64,000 bases of DNA from Capniomyces stellatus (Eukaryota; Kickxellomycota; Harpellomycetes; Harpellales; Legeriomycetaceae). Shown piece after piece: positions 1 through 12,113 of this stretch (position 1 is the first letter of the stretch; every line of letters begins with the position of its first letter). Both the position numbers and the translations under genes were made by a program. Location of the stretch: positions 568,301-632,300 of the forward strand of contig LUVW01000023.1 in the NCBI GenBank assembly GCA_001661515.1. The letters are read 5' to 3'. Below the pieces are notes generated by a model that did no database searches, was not told where the DNA came from, and saw only the letters and a program-made list of their open reading frames with translations.

Positions 1-111
1 CCACAAGCGCAAGTAGTAGTGTCTGAACATCATGGTTTGGGCTTCGGCTCCGGATGAAAGCGCAATCACGGCAACGGTGGCGACTAGAACGATTTTGGTT
101 GATGTTTGCAT
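1..111 (-). CDS. Secreted protein, N-terminal part only (runs off the left edge)
   Basis: The minus strand from 111 down to the window edge is an open frame of 37 codons beginning with ATG. The first 24 residues form a classic signal peptide: a short polar start with one Lys, a hydrophobic core rich in Val, Ala, Ile and Leu, then a small-residue stretch ending Ala-Glu-Ala before Gln, a good signal-peptidase site. The mature part visible here is only about 13 residues (two Met, then His-Tyr-Tyr), too short to assign a family. A TATA-like element lies about 115 bp upstream. I infer a secreted or wall protein. The remainder of the gene is outside the window. Confidence 0.6.
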   Translation of the reverse strand, partial: MQTSTKIVLVATVAVIALSSGAEAQTMMFRHYYLRLW

Positions 112-220
112 TTTTGTTGTTGTTGTTTTTGTTGTTGTTTTACTGTTTAAATAATGTTATATTCAAGAATAAATACTTTATTTGTTGGTAAAGAATCTGG
201 GAATTAAGCACAGAACCCGG

Positions 221-230
221 TACATTTATA
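221..230 (-). promoter_or_regulatory. TATA-like box upstream of the left-edge secreted-protein gene
   Basis: The minus strand reads TATAAATGTA here, about 110-120 bp upstream of the ATG at 111. Spacing and sequence fit a fungal TATA element. There is no direct evidence of function. Confidence 0.3.
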
Positions 231-950
231 CTTTTTTTCCCTCTTTATCTCTGATATTATCACGAATTACAATTACTACTATTCCACCACTATTACACTA
301 CTATTATGAGTACTGCTATTATGAGTACTACTATTCCATTGCCACCAGCAATACCTCATTATCGCGTGTTACTCCATACTCCATTCTGTATCACCGCGCT
401 TAGCTCTGCCCTTTCTTTATTCTTTGTATTGCCTTTGCTATACCCCCAAACAATCACAGAAACGACAGCACCAACAAACCGACCTGAAAATAGATGGTGT
501 ACTTAGGTATGACCAGCACTCTATAGCCCACAACAAACCAGCCAGTCTCTTTGTACCTTCTTTCTTGAGCCACCCAAAAATCACAACACCATCAACCTCG
601 CTATTGACCACAATAGCCGCTGCATTGCCTTGTGGTTTTTATACATATTCCTCAATAGGCTGGTTGGTTCTGATACTCAATAGCACCAGTGTCTTTGGCT
701 TTTTGACAGGTCCAGCTCAGCAATCTGCCAAATAAACAAATACAATAACAGAAACAACTACAGAAAATATTCGTTGCCTACTCTTTACTCCTTGTTTTGT
801 ATTTCCTTTTGCTGTCGTTTACTTTTCTTTTCTTTATCTCCCTCAACTGTCTCTCAACAGCAACTTTATTGAGAGTAGCTGAGATGAATTGGCTAAACAT
901 GTAGATAGACAAAGCAAACAAAGAGATAGTGCAACATCAAAGTCAATACT

Positions 951-1032
951 TCAATAAACTATCAATAAACCGTCAATAAACCGTCAATAAACTTTCAATA
1001 AACATTTAATAAACTTTCAATAAACCATCAAT
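951..1032. repeat. Tandem 11-bp repeat, about seven imperfect copies
   Basis: Units of the form TCAATAAACCG follow each other at an exact 11-bp period, with substitutions mainly in the last three bases of each unit. It lies in the 3' flank of the TLDc gene. No function is evident. Confidence 0.8.
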
Positions 1033-1323
1033 AGCATAGTCTCCACTTGAATGCCAATAACCTTTGGAACTAAACTAATGCTGTGAATGATGCTGTTTTA
1101 TTGGCAATGGGCACTTTCAATGGAAACACAGAGAAAAGGGAAACTGTATAGTGAACAATAATAAAGACCTAAGCCAATATCTCTAGGCATTGGGTGGGTT
1201 GCGAAAAGTAGTAGGCATAATTTAATAAAGTTTAAATTACAAAATAAAGGTGTAAATTAGAATCAAATCATAAAATCTATTGATTTATTTATTCGCGACT
1301 TATATTTAGTTCTGCTCGAATTA

Positions 1324-3257
1324 TTATCCTGTGTTCTCGGCATAATCTTTGGAGTATATCTGCTTGTTGGCCATTTCCAGAATAGCAACAGCTTCGGGAT
1401 TGGATTGAACAATGGACTTTTTGTTGGTGTTAGACCCTGCAACATCAGTCAAAAACTCTTCGTTTGTCGTTTTTCTGACTAGGAAAACCTCGACTATACG
1501 TGGCTTAAACAGATTGCTTGCCGATATGCAGCTGCCGTTCGCAAATGTTGCTGACGAATATGAATGGCCAAGCTCAAAGCTGGAGCTGATCCAAAACCCA
1601 AAGTAGTCCAACTGCCCTCCCAACCCTACACCGTTAGGCATTGTTGAGGTTCCATAGTTGTAATATTGGTAGTTTGCGTTGATGTTTGATGGCTCAAACA
1701 ACTCGAATCTATCATCACACTCCGTGTTTGTGCCAAGCCCAGCTTTAGCTCTTATGCTGCTATCAGCGCCAACTATTCGGTCTTGCTTTGTTAGTGAAAA
1801 AATAAAGTTGTTTTGGTTACCTACCCATTTGGGCGATTTCTCTACCTCCTGGTCCAAGTATGCACCAAATACACTTGTTCTATCGTCACTATCAGAAACC
1901 AATATCACCAACGCACCGATCTTTTCAATCGACTTTGCAAACGAACTCCAGCTATGACCATCAACGGGGCTTGAGAACACACAGTTCCATAAGGTACTTG
2001 ATGATTTTGGCAGTGCATGCTGAATAAAATAGGTGCTGTGATGGTTCATCAATATACTCTTTTTTTCCTTAAGCCTGTTAAACAGTTTCTGTCTTTTTGG
2101 TGCAAGTATTCCTGATTCTGACAGCTGTGTATACGTGGTTTTATCGAGTCTCAGGTCTATCCACATTAATTTAATGTATGCATTTTTATTATATTTGATC
2201 ATCTTGAGTTTATTTGAATTGTAGAGTGTCACTTTGAATGATTCCTTTTACTATCGGCGTGATTCCGTTGTTGGCTTTTGGCTGAAATACCAAAAGCTAA
2301 ATTTGCATATCCACGATCACCCAACATATGCAAGAGTCTGTTTCAAATACACCCTAGTTTGTACTTACCGCAGTTTATGTCTGGTAGTTGGAATACTCTT
2401 AGTAACGAAAGTTTGAATAGCTTGTTGAATATCGATGATTTGGCCCAAAATTCTTTAAACTCGTTATATTCCATAAGCCTTGTTGACTTGACTTTTTCAA
2501 ACCACTCTCTTTCATTTTTGGCCTTGCTATCTCGACCAGTTTCTAGAAAGTCCAAGGAATCGGCCTCCTTTTTGGTGATATACTCGGACAGCACCCAGTT
2601 GATAATACTCGGCTTATACAGCTCCGTTTCCTTATCTGAACTCGTTTGAAAAACTCTACTAATCCCGTCTCCTCCGCTTTGAGAAGACCAAAACTCAATT
2701 GCGTTTTCGACAACCAGGCTGGCAATTTGGTACAATGACTTTGCTTCAAACAAACTAAAAAAGAGGTAAACCAACTTTGAGTGCATGTTAGGAGCCCCAT
2801 TGTATAGCTTGTCCGCTTTATAAAAGTACTCCCCCTTTCCCAAAGCTTCAGGAGCTTTTGCTCCTGTTTCTGTGGTTGAAATGTACTTTATCCAATTTTC
2901 AAACAACTCGTTCTATCATACATAAATCCAATAACTTGTTTATTTATTTAGTACAACTTTAGTGAAATTGGATGATTGAAAAAGTCGTATTTGTCCTTGT
3001 TCCTACTTCAGCCATATGGCCACAGGTGTACCTTAACATAAAACATCATATCAAGTATTTGGTGCACTGATTATAATCTGAAAAATCGATAATAATGTAG
3101 AAAAAAAACTTGCATTTACTTTACCACCCGAACGATTTACATTTCCTGTATAGTAATTTCTATAGCTTAACTCCAAGAGGCTTCTTTCGTGGCTTCCATG
3201 AAAACTTCCGAGAATCTTTTCTGGGTCGAATTCCTGCTTTGAGCTTGAATTACCCAT
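1324..3257 (-). CDS. TLDc-domain protein of the Rtc5 / mEAK-7 type
   Basis: Three exons fit in phase: 3257-3120, 2912-2369 and 2156-1324, giving 504 residues (human mEAK-7 is about 456). The protein starts MGNSSSK, a strong N-myristoylation signal, as in yeast Rtc5 and animal mEAK-7. The middle exon is a helical region. The last exon is the TLDc domain, with a TMPNGVGLGGQ...YFGFW stretch, then FELGHS, and a C-terminal KKSIVQSNPEA segment, all of which align with mEAK-7 as I remember it. Family members act at the lysosome or vacuole surface: Rtc5 promotes V-ATPase disassembly, and mEAK-7 is linked to mTOR signalling. Donors GTAAAT and GTAAGT and the acceptors are consistent. The family call is firm. 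The choice between Rtc5 and mEAK-7 orthology is nominal because they are related. Confidence 0.82.
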
Positions 3258-4160
3258 TTAAAAATACCTTCTACTCGTGGTTTATCGTGTTCTTCACTTT
3301 CTCCTTTATTTTATTTCACTTTCACTTTCGCTATCTCTTTATATCGCACTCGGCTCTTTATGTTTGGCTCCGTGTAAGCCTAATTTAATATTGTGGGAGT
3401 GTAGAGAGATATTTTACTACTTTTACAAGTATCTTTTATTGGCTTGTATACTTACCAAGCTTGTTCTGCTGGGCTGTTAAGCTAGCCCTAACTTTGCATA
3501 TCAAAGTTGCATAGTTTTTAATCAAGCTGTGCTTAAAATTCGACTTTGGTGTTTGAACATGCTCGACTCGTGCTAGGCGCAGTAAATGAGTTCAATTTGG
3601 TTTAATGGCAACTAGCTACAAACTTAGCGAATTACATGCACTTGAGGAGACCAAGTTAAACTGAAATATAGCAGTTTGACCAATAATTTCTCAGTATTGC
3701 ACATTTTATTGACCAATAGCTGATAGTGCTGATTCTGCCAATAATTCTTTTTTTTGTACAATATAATCTCTCGAACGAGTGGTTGTGGAGTAAATAAAGG
3801 CAATATGTCAACTCCACCAATAAACAGTCGAATTTTAAATTATGATTAACCAACTGGACAGATTACCAAGTATTGAAACCAATTCTGAAAAAAGCGCACA
3901 AATAGCTTGGATTGAATTTACAAATTACAAATTCTAAAATAATAACCTTGACTTTGGTTTAGGAGTAAGAAACTGCAAGTTTGGTGAAATTACAACTTTC
4001 TTCATTTCGAGAATTTGTACTATTTTTGAATTCAAATAAACCGATTTTTTTTATTTCCAGTTTTACTTTACCATCACAAATTAGGCTTAAAAGAAAATTA
4101 CGAGTATTTGATTGTTTATATTTTTAAAAAAGGAAAACCAGAAATAACGAGACTGAGGAA
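3258..4160. other. Divergent intergenic region
   Basis: AT-rich DNA between the TLDc gene (-) and the small membrane-protein gene (+). It should contain both promoters. Short open frames here are low-complexity and unconvincing, and no clear element stands out. Confidence 0.4.
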
Positions 4161-4589
4161 ATGGACGAAAGAGCCAGCGAATTTTCCAGCAGGTCGTCTC
4201 TTATTTCAACGTTGGTTAATTGTGTCCAGAAGAATTTACGTTCTATTAGACAGTATGGCTTCCCATTGCTTGTTGCGTTCTTTGTAGCTTACTACATTTA
4301 CGGCATGTACTATGAAAGCAAGGTCAACTCGATTAATGAAAACATGAATAAGAAGGCAATGTTGGACGAGCAGAGACGAAAAGCTTATTTGAATCGAAGT
4401 GCAGTCAAAGCAAACGAAACCGATGTGAAAAATAAGGATGACGGCGAAAACCCAGCACCTAAATCCGATTACCCACTGTTCAGAGTCAAGCCATTGACTT
4501 TGAACAAGGGCAAACCAAATATCCGCGGAATGGATGACGTAAACAAGCGTGACAAATTCTCTGCAGCCCCAAGGGGTATGCGCGGGTGA
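4161..4589 (+). CDS. Small single-pass membrane protein, function unknown
   Basis: An intact 142-residue open frame with a purine-rich leader before the ATG. Residues about 33-51 (YGFPLLVAFFVAYYIYGMYY) form one transmembrane helix. It is preceded by a basic, Ser-rich N-terminus and followed by a charged, probably helical stretch (Lys/Glu/Asn/Arg) to about residue 80, then a Pro/Lys-rich tail ending PRGMRG. The order short N-terminus, single helix, charged helix, Gly/Arg tail resembles selenoprotein S/VIMP-type ER proteins in layout only, since I cannot see diagnostic residues. Coding character is good and the frame has no low-complexity runs, so I believe it is real. The function is unassigned. 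Confidence 0.65.
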   Translation: MDERASEFSSRSSLISTLVNCVQKNLRSIRQYGFPLLVAFFVAYYIYGMYYESKVNSINENMNKKAMLDEQRRKAYLNRSAVKANETDVKNKDDGENPAPKSDYPLFRVKPLTLNKGKPNIRGMDDVNKRDKFSAAPRGMRG

Positions 4590-5558
4590 GGTTAATTTCC
4601 TCATATTTTAATAATTCCAGCTTGGGCGTAATTGCTTTTTACTAACTGTGGATCTCAAATAAGGAAAGAGTTCAGTGTAAAAAAAAAAAAGCAGTGGGAT
4701 GGCAAACTACACATTGAAAATGGAGAAGGAGAAAAGTAGAGAAAACGGTCAACAGCTTTTTAAATTTCTTTGGGTGTAAACTAAGATTACCTCCCTTTAG
4801 ACAATTTATGGCTATCCAGGCTTGCGACTGTTTCTCTTTGTTGTCCATTTATTGACCGTATATGTGTGGTTGACCCATTCTACTGGCTATTGCACTTCTT
4901 TTCTATGTTGGCATTTACAGCAATGTTGGTATTTGAGCGTATGTTTAAAGTTGGAAATTATTAGGTATGAGGCGGATATTTTTCTTTTTTTTGCTTTTGC
5001 GGTGCAAACCGTAGACAAGGGAGAAAAATATATATTTCAAAAACATTTTGTATTTGCCGTTTATCAAGCAAAGAAGAAAAGGAACACAGTCTATTGAACT
5101 GTTTCTGTACGATAAAAGGAAAAGCGCTGGGGAATAAAGTATCGGCAACCTTGGTATTTCATACTAATCGCTAAATAGTTTAGACTCCCCAACTGATTTA
5201 CTTTCTTTTAAAGTACATGCTTACATGTTTTGTAGATTCTTTTATTCTTTTGATAGTTTATGAAGAGTGCAGCTTATTATGCCTGGAATACAGACATAAG
5301 CACATTAATTTGGTAATTTTTTCTACCGGTGTGCCACTTTGAATCATTTTCACTAATACAAATTTGAAATATAAAGTACGGGTTTGTCCCAATTCTTATC
5401 GCATTTACTATTTATTGCACTTTGCTTTTATCGTTGGTACAGCAGCCAGACGGTGAAGAGCTGTTAGAAATGAGCAATGTGCTTTCAAATCTAGAGTATA
5501 GCTATTTCGGATCCGGGGTATCCTTGCTGCAAGGATATAACTCTATCTGTGGCCAAAT
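4590..5558. other. Intergenic DNA between converging genes
   Basis: This is the tail-to-tail interval between the small membrane-protein gene (+) and the last exon of the REC8-type gene (-). It carries A/T homopolymers and short open frames of poor coding quality. No feature is supported. Confidence 0.45.
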
Positions 5559-8500
5559 CTACGCTTGGTATGTTAAAACCCCAAAAGTCACTTGTTGTCC
5601 TGAATAAAATCGATCAGTTTATAGTAAAAGCCAATAAGGAAAGAGACAACAATCGAGCAGTATTAGTATCAAAACAGGGTTTATAAGATCAGTATTACCT
5701 AGTAGCAATCGGAATTTTTTGGCAGCAAGACTAGCCGAATCCGTGGAAGGGCAGGATATATCAGCAAATACCACGTGTTTTACGCTTTCTCGTAGTTCCC
5801 TGATATCTCTACAGTGTTTTTTTTTTATCAATGAAACATTCCAAAAGTTTTGTTATAATGTTCAACTTTATATTGAATTTTAACATTGTTTTGTGAGTGT
5901 AAAAAAAAAAGTGGTGATAAGTGCAGTGCTACAAAAACTGTTTTGATTGCAAGTAATGTTTGTTTTAAACGTATTTCCTACTTGCTTACTCCAACAACGA
6001 TTGCTTTTCGAGTTCAATTCTCTCTTGCAGCTCTGCTGAACCGAGTTCCTCGTGGGTGTAGTTTATGTCGATATCTATTGCGCCGTATTAAAATATGATC
6101 AGTATACCATTTAATTGAACTTAGTGCAGCACATTGCCAAACATAATGGTAAATCATGGATTCTTATCACATGCAACAATAATAACAATAACAATAACAA
6201 TAACAATAATAAAATGACGAAAAAGAGAATATGTCCTACCATATTCAAAGCTGTGGTTGACATTGTTGAATGGACTGTTTGTAATTAAACCAAACTCAGA
6301 CAGCTTTCTTTTATTTGTGGGAAAGGCCCTGTCAATGTTGTCGTTTATGGAAATCAGCTCGTCTGGGATATTTGGTCTGCTAGCGCTTTTAAGGCTGCTC
6401 CTTTGGCTGTTTTGAAAACCGATCAGTGAGTCTATAAATATAAAACATACAATTCTAGAATTTAGCGTAGTTGAGCACAATAATAACTTGGAACCTTAGA
6501 CGACTTTCACCAAGAATAGAAAAAGGAGCAATAACATGCAATATTGTGAAATCCTTGCATTTTATCATAATGTATTGAATTGCAGTGGATTTTTTTACAA
6601 GTACTTACCACGTCCGGGGGTTTCTATGCCCATCCATGCCATTGAGTCACTGCGGTTGGACGAGCTGTTGACTCTCCCCATTTCAATTTGAATGTCTGAA
6701 AATTCCGGGTCCAGGTCTTCGGCATTGTCAAAGTTTGGCTTTGATCCTTGAACCAGTCTCTGTTTCACCTATAATGCAGTGATATCAAGTTTGCACACGG
6801 CTTAGTTGAATACTCAGCATACGAATAGCCCTATATAAACTGGAAGCAGGTATGGTCTTACAACTTCTATCTCGATCCTTTGCCAATCTAATTTTGAATA
6901 GTTTTGGTTAGCTTTGGCGCTTGCTTTGTTTTGGTTACATTAACAAATCCATGTTTTTGTAACAAATATTTTTTATCGGCAATTCCATTTTTATTGTGGT
7001 TGTTACTGTTTGAAACCATTCGAAGTATTGTTTATAGAACTTTAGTAGCGATTACCTTCAATGACACTTTCAATGCATTTTTTAAAATCGTGATCAGGGA
7101 ACAAGAATACATCTAATCATTATAGTTTCAGTACACACGATTTGGATAATGACGTTTACTATCACAAACTTTGTGCTTTTTATACCCAAAATATACTATC
7201 ATAAATCACGTCTGGTGCTTTTACCAGCTACAACAATAAGCCAAGCTACTAGAACACTGTGAACATATCGGGGTGTTCTACTTGGCTGCTACCATCGAAA
7301 TTGTCATTTTTATTGCAACAGCCATTACCTTTTCTTTTTACTGATTTACAAAGTTGAAGTAGTCGATTCTATGTTTTTAAAGTTTATACACATTTAGCAT
7401 ATATATTTGACTTTACAAAGCTTGAAATTGTTATTGGACTGCAACTTACCGGTAAGTGGTCTGGTTTTACATAGTCAAGCACGATTTGCTGGCCCCAGCT
7501 CTCAAGCGATGTGTATATTCTACCATCCCTGTGGTTTAGATGGTTTGGGAAATCTGCTATTGAAATGTTTCTATTAGTTTGCCTTTTCAGTGTACTTTTG
7601 GGGGATTTGGTGCTTTGCAAAGTATCACCATTTGCACTTAACCGAGTGTCTCTAGCATATAAAACCTCATCATCATCACTAGCTAAACACATATCTTCAT
7701 CTATAGCCATATTGGTTTGAAACTGGCTAATTACATCTCTCGCTTTTGCTTCTAAATCACTATGCACTCTGTATTTGTCAGACTCTGTGAATAGGCCATT
7801 ATAATAGTCAACTAGATTTTCGTTATTTAAGGAAGATTTGGAGTTTTGGCTCGACAAGCCTACACCACCACCAAGCACATTTCCGACGCTGTCCAGATCC
7901 TAAACAAGGGATTTGATTCAAGTCAGCCCAAATAAAGTATTATTGCATTTTTAATTGTTATTGGTAAAAGGGGATGCTATAAAACTTTACCGTTCCTGTT
8001 TGGCTGATTTGGTTCCCATTATAAGCCCCCAACAAGTCGATATTATCCACAGTATTGATGCTACCGGGCAGTGCTATAGCTCCTTCGCTGCCAATTCCCA
8101 ACAGGTCAAAGCTGTCGCTGTACAAAAGATTGTCAATATTATCCAAGTCGTCAGAGCTAATCCCCGCATAGCTATACACCAGCTTGCTATCTCTCTTTCT
8201 ACTTGCAACGCCAAATCCACTGTGGCTGTTGATAAGCCCGCTACTCTCAGCCAAGTTGACTGAATTGCGGTTTCTGACTGGCGAGTATATATCTGGGTTA
8301 AGTTCAGATGACTCAATTGTAAACCCACTGTGCGACATCGGCCCAAATCTCCCCGAGCTGCTGTAGTCACTTGGGAGCAGCTGGTCGCTAATCCGTGACA
8401 CGTTACTGCTTGCTGACCCTGATCTTTTAAACCTTTTCCTAGGAATTTCAAAGTCACTTTCATAATCAGAACTTTTGCTCAAACGCAGACCATTGTTGCC

Positions 8501-9540
8501 AACAGAGCCATTATAGCTGTTTTCATCGCTATTTATCTTTACTCTTTGGTGCCGACTTCCTACTTTTTTTTTTATTATTGTTACTGGTGCTTTACTGGAC
8601 ATTAAAAACATGCTTATTATATATTTGTTTATTTTTATATATTTATGTTTACATATTTATTTTTTGACTTTGGATTTGACTTTGGCTTTATCTTTCCAGA
8701 CCAAAATGCAATATGTTTTTTGTTTATAGAGCTGGGATTTGTGACAGCACCCACGTTTACCTGGCACTGTTCTATAATCATCTTGATTGATGTCAAACAT
8801 ATCGTCACTGTTCAGGTAAAATCTTTGTCTGTCCAGCCAGTACCACCACCCAATATTATCATCAGTGTACTTTGGCTGCTCAAAATGAATTGCCTCTGGA
8901 ACAGTATACCGGTTTTTTAGCCCTGATTTTTGAGCTGAACTTCGTGTAACCACAATGTTGCCATCCCCATTGGCGCTGCCTTGCCTTGAAAGCCGGCCTA
9001 ACGCACTGCTGTTTGTATATCCACCTAATGGCCCAAAATGGGCAACTTTTAGCAAATTTCTTTCATCTAGGTTGAAATCAAGCGTTTTTATCCTTAAACT
9101 GCCTAATCCAGCAACTGACTGCGATGCTATTTGTGTGCAATCGTACAAAATTTCAACTTTTTTTCGAAACACTCTTGCTATTCCCAACATCAACACCGAC
9201 ACTTTTACTAGCGAGGATGGTGTGTCGGTTTTGTATTTCTTAGTTATCTCGTTGCATGCGTTTCCAACGCTGAACCTCAAAATATCTCTATTGGCTATTT
9301 TCGATATCTTGGACTTGGTGCCCATTATCCCAGCAACCCTAACGACGGTTAGTTTATTATTATTAGTGAAATTAAGCCATTCCATCCATCAGTTCTCTGT
9401 GCTGATGTTTATGTTACCAGTAGAAGCAATCATGAGTTGCATCCCACTGTAAACAATTGCATACTTGGCTTTTTTTTTACTTACCATGCCAGCTGCATCT
9501 CACTCTTTGTGTTTTTTTTGGATTCTTTGTAATAATTCAT
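5559..9540 (-). CDS. REC8: Alpha-kleisin cohesin subunit, REC8 type (nine exons)
   Basis: Nine phase-matched exons: 9540-9485, 9338-8761, 8583-7991, 7899-7450, 6768-6609, 6431-6240, 6074-5990, 5808-5699 and 5599-5559, giving about 754 residues. The N-terminus (LAWVAGIMGTKSKISK, then a segment around VSVLMLGIARVFRKKVEILY) matches the Rad21/Rec8 N-terminal domain that binds the Smc3 head, and resembles fission-yeast Rec8 most. The long middle is Ser/Asn-rich and acidic with basic patches (EIPRKR), as expected of a linker carrying separase sites. The C-terminal exons (HVVFADISCPSTDSASLAAK) match the kleisin winged helix that binds Smc1, but it ends soon after with QQVTFGVLTYQA. Rec8 closes the meiotic cohesin ring. 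The fourth intron is long (680 nt). Internal splice choices, especially the third acceptor, are inferred. Mitotic Rad21 is the alternative. Confidence 0.75.
6174..6214. repeat. AACAAT/CAATAA microsatellite inside a REC8 intron
   Basis: About six near-perfect hexamer units lie in the intron between exons six and seven of the REC8-type gene. This is a simple repeat with no coding role. Confidence 0.8.
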
Positions 9541-10430
9541 GCTTTAATATCACCAGCTCTCAATTCAATGCTGTCTCGTAGAAATTGTCTGTGCTTGGTG
9601 ATTTTACGATTAATTAAAGGATGGTGTTTGTGCTTTTATGCTTGCTTTTATACAAATGCAAAACCACCAATACCATTTACTTGTATCTACTTTTATTATG
9701 TACTCGAGCTGCTAATTGAAAAATGCAACCTGCTTATTATTCGCTTCAAGGATAAAAAATTTGACGTAACACGCACGTTTTAAACATCATGTATGTTATG
9801 CATATTTAACTTTATACTGCTGATTTAAATAGACCAAGGACTTGTCACTTTGGAATTATATTTTATGTTCAACTCTCTGTAAAACATCGAAAACTAGTCT
9901 TTAGTATTAGTTACTTTTCAAGTACATATTGTGTTTATGGGAGAAGTGTAGTTTGTTTTTTTATTGTTTAGAGCTTAGAGTTTATTGTAATCAACAAACA
10001 ACAAAACCAAAGAATAACATGAAATAAAAGCTTGTTATCATCCCTTCCTCATGGACGTTTGTTAAAAGTCTAAATTTGGATCAAAACACAAAGTTTTTTA
10101 TTCCCTGATTAAAAAAAAATATGTTCGACAATAATGAAAATCACGAAAAAGTCGATTAAACCTTTGTGCTCTTTTATCGACAGTTTTAAAGACAAACTAG
10201 AAGGAAAAAAAGTTAGGACTGGAAATCAACAAACAATAAAAAGAAACAACTTTAACACTAAATTTATTTTCATTGTTTGTTAATCAAAAAGATATTGGCG
10301 CGACATAACTTACACTACACAATCGCCACACGCCACTCTTCCTTTTTTCTTTCTTTCTTTTTTTTTTTTTCCTATTTCCCTTGCTTATTTTGGTTTGAAT
10401 TAAACTAAAACAGTAATCAATGAAGGAATA
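9541..10430. other. Divergent promoter region of REC8 and tafazzin genes
   Basis: About 890 bp of AT-rich DNA between two head-to-head start codons. It contains T-rich and pyrimidine tracts just before the tafazzin start (around 10341-10370). A 108-codon plus-strand frame at 9457-9783 is T-rich and overlaps REC8 exon one on the other strand, so I do not treat it as a gene. Confidence 0.45.
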
Positions 10431-12113
10431 ATGAAGAATGTCGAAAGGAGAGACCAAGAAGATGACTTGAGTAAATTTGGGCCATGGACAATCAGGGCAC
10501 AAAGGTATTTCTGGAACCAAATCCAGACCCAGGAAAAAATATGGTGGGATCCCATGTGCTACTCAACAATAGCTTTGACGACCGGGGCGATGAGCTTAAT
10601 GTTGAAATTCGGATTCAAAAAAGTTCAAGTAGATAATCTCGATGCATTCAGTAAATTGGTGCTTGACACCAACAGAGACAGGTCGATTATAACTTGTAAG
10701 TCAGCGTATAGAATAAAATTCATTAAAAATAAAACATTCTTTACCAAACTTAAATGACCAATCTGTGTTACTTGATAAGGTGGGGTTTTGATGTCCGATT
10801 GGTAATTTCTGTTGCTAAAATACGATTTAAAAATAATAGATAGTAACCACACATCAACGTAAGTCAAGACATTTACTTGGAAATGAATCAACATGAAAAG
10901 AATGCTCAGAATGGAAGATTATAAATGATTGTAGCTGTATACAACCAAGCTGACATGGTTTCTTGTGGTGTTGATTTTATAGAGTAGACGATCCCTTTAT
11001 CTGGGGAGTTCTGCCTAAATCGATTAGACATAACCCAAAATACATGAGATGGGTTTTGGGAGCTAGAGAACTGACTCTGATTAATCCGTATGTTCCTGAT
11101 ATCAGTACTACTGATCTTAACTATCATAATACTCCTTTTCTGGAGGGAGGGGGGGGTTGCCTTTAAAATATACAAAAAAAAAGGTTTTGTAAAGCGACAC
11201 CAAGCAAATGATTAAAATTTAACTGCACGAATCTGTGTTTACAATAACAAAAGCTGCACGTACATACAAAATAGGGCTTTGACAGCGTTTTTTTCTGCTG
11301 GGAAAGTGATACCAGTGATCAGAGGAAATGGGGTTTACCAAGCTGCAATGGATGTAGCACTTTCCAAAATTAACAGAAATGAATGGGTACGGTTTACTAT
11401 GAGTTATTATGTATATAAGATATAAATGTATGTTACTCAGAGGAATGGCGTGTGCATGTATATATCTGCTTTGTGTACTGACTTGTCAGTAAAATTTACG
11501 ATATATAATAAAACAATAGATTCATGTGTTTCCCGAAGGAATTGTCAACCAAGAAAGCAAGATAAAGCGGTTCAAATGGGGAATATCCAGGCTGATAATG
11601 GATGCTGATAAACAGCCAATTGTGATCCCGATATTCCATTATGGTAATTCGTCTTGTAGCTTTAAAGCCAGTTAGTTGGCTAGTTTGGCTTTGCATCAAT
11701 ATGTATTGTTGCCTTGTGACTTTTGGCAGTCGAAATGCTTATTATTGTTGATACTCTTCTTGTTTTTAAAGCTATAAATCAGAGTATGATCATTTATACT
11801 TTATTTTCAACTTAAAAATATATAAATATATGTATTGCTACCGGGTAATTTAGGGATGCATGAGGTGTTTCCGTTAAAAAGGCCAGTAAAATACCCTGTT
11901 CTGAATCCCTTCAAATCAATATTTTATATTAAATTTGGAGAACGAATTGACTTTTCTGAGCTTCTTGAAGAGTGGAAGTTGGTTAGAAGCAAGCTAAAGC
12001 CGGGCGAGATGGAAATCTGGGATGCAGCTATCAGGATCCGAATCTCGGATATTTTGACTGATAAGCTGAACGCAATGAAAACCGAGTTTGAGAACAACAC
12101 TTTTAAGTTTTGA
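10431..12113 (+). CDS. TAZ1: Tafazzin, cardiolipin-remodelling acyltransferase
   Basis: Six exons join in phase: 10431-10695, 10840-10858, 10983-11087, 11275-11386, 11520-11643 and 11854-12113, giving 294 residues (human tafazzin is 292). The acyltransferase motifs appear in order: SNHTSTVDD (the HX4D catalytic motif), TAFFSAGKVIPVIRG, HVFPEGIVNQ (FPEG, substrate binding), KWGISRLI, and HYGMHEVFP near the C-terminal third. A hydrophobic segment near residues 45-60 would be the membrane anchor. Tafazzin moves acyl chains between phospholipids to mature cardiolipin in mitochondria. The second exon is only 19 nt and carries the Asn-His part of the active site. Every exon boundary is phase-consistent and the product matches along its length, so the call is strong. 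Confidence 0.9.

Larger units (their letters stand above)
112..1323. other. Intergenic DNA, no supported gene
   Basis: This stretch holds the upstream region of the left-edge secreted-protein gene and the 3' flank of the TLDc gene. Short open frames between 182 and 735 are low-complexity (Tyr/Thr/Ser-rich) with no recognisable family. It contains the 11-bp tandem repeat at 951-1032. I see no RNA gene. Confidence 0.5.

Noticed and set aside
5422..5607. Plus-strand exon-like segment with plausible splice sites
   Set aside because: The minus strand here encodes the final REC8 exons with a good winged-helix match. The plus-strand chain had no consistent start and no family.
7958..8611. 217-codon minus-strand frame considered as a separate Ser-rich gene starting at 8611
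   Set aside because: Phase-matched splicing from the preceding REC8 exon enters it at 8583, and downstream exons carry the kleisin C-terminus, so it is better read as the middle of REC8.
8955..9452. 165-codon plus-strand frame
   Set aside because: Antisense to REC8 exon two. Composition is Leu/Ser/Pro-rich with no family likeness.
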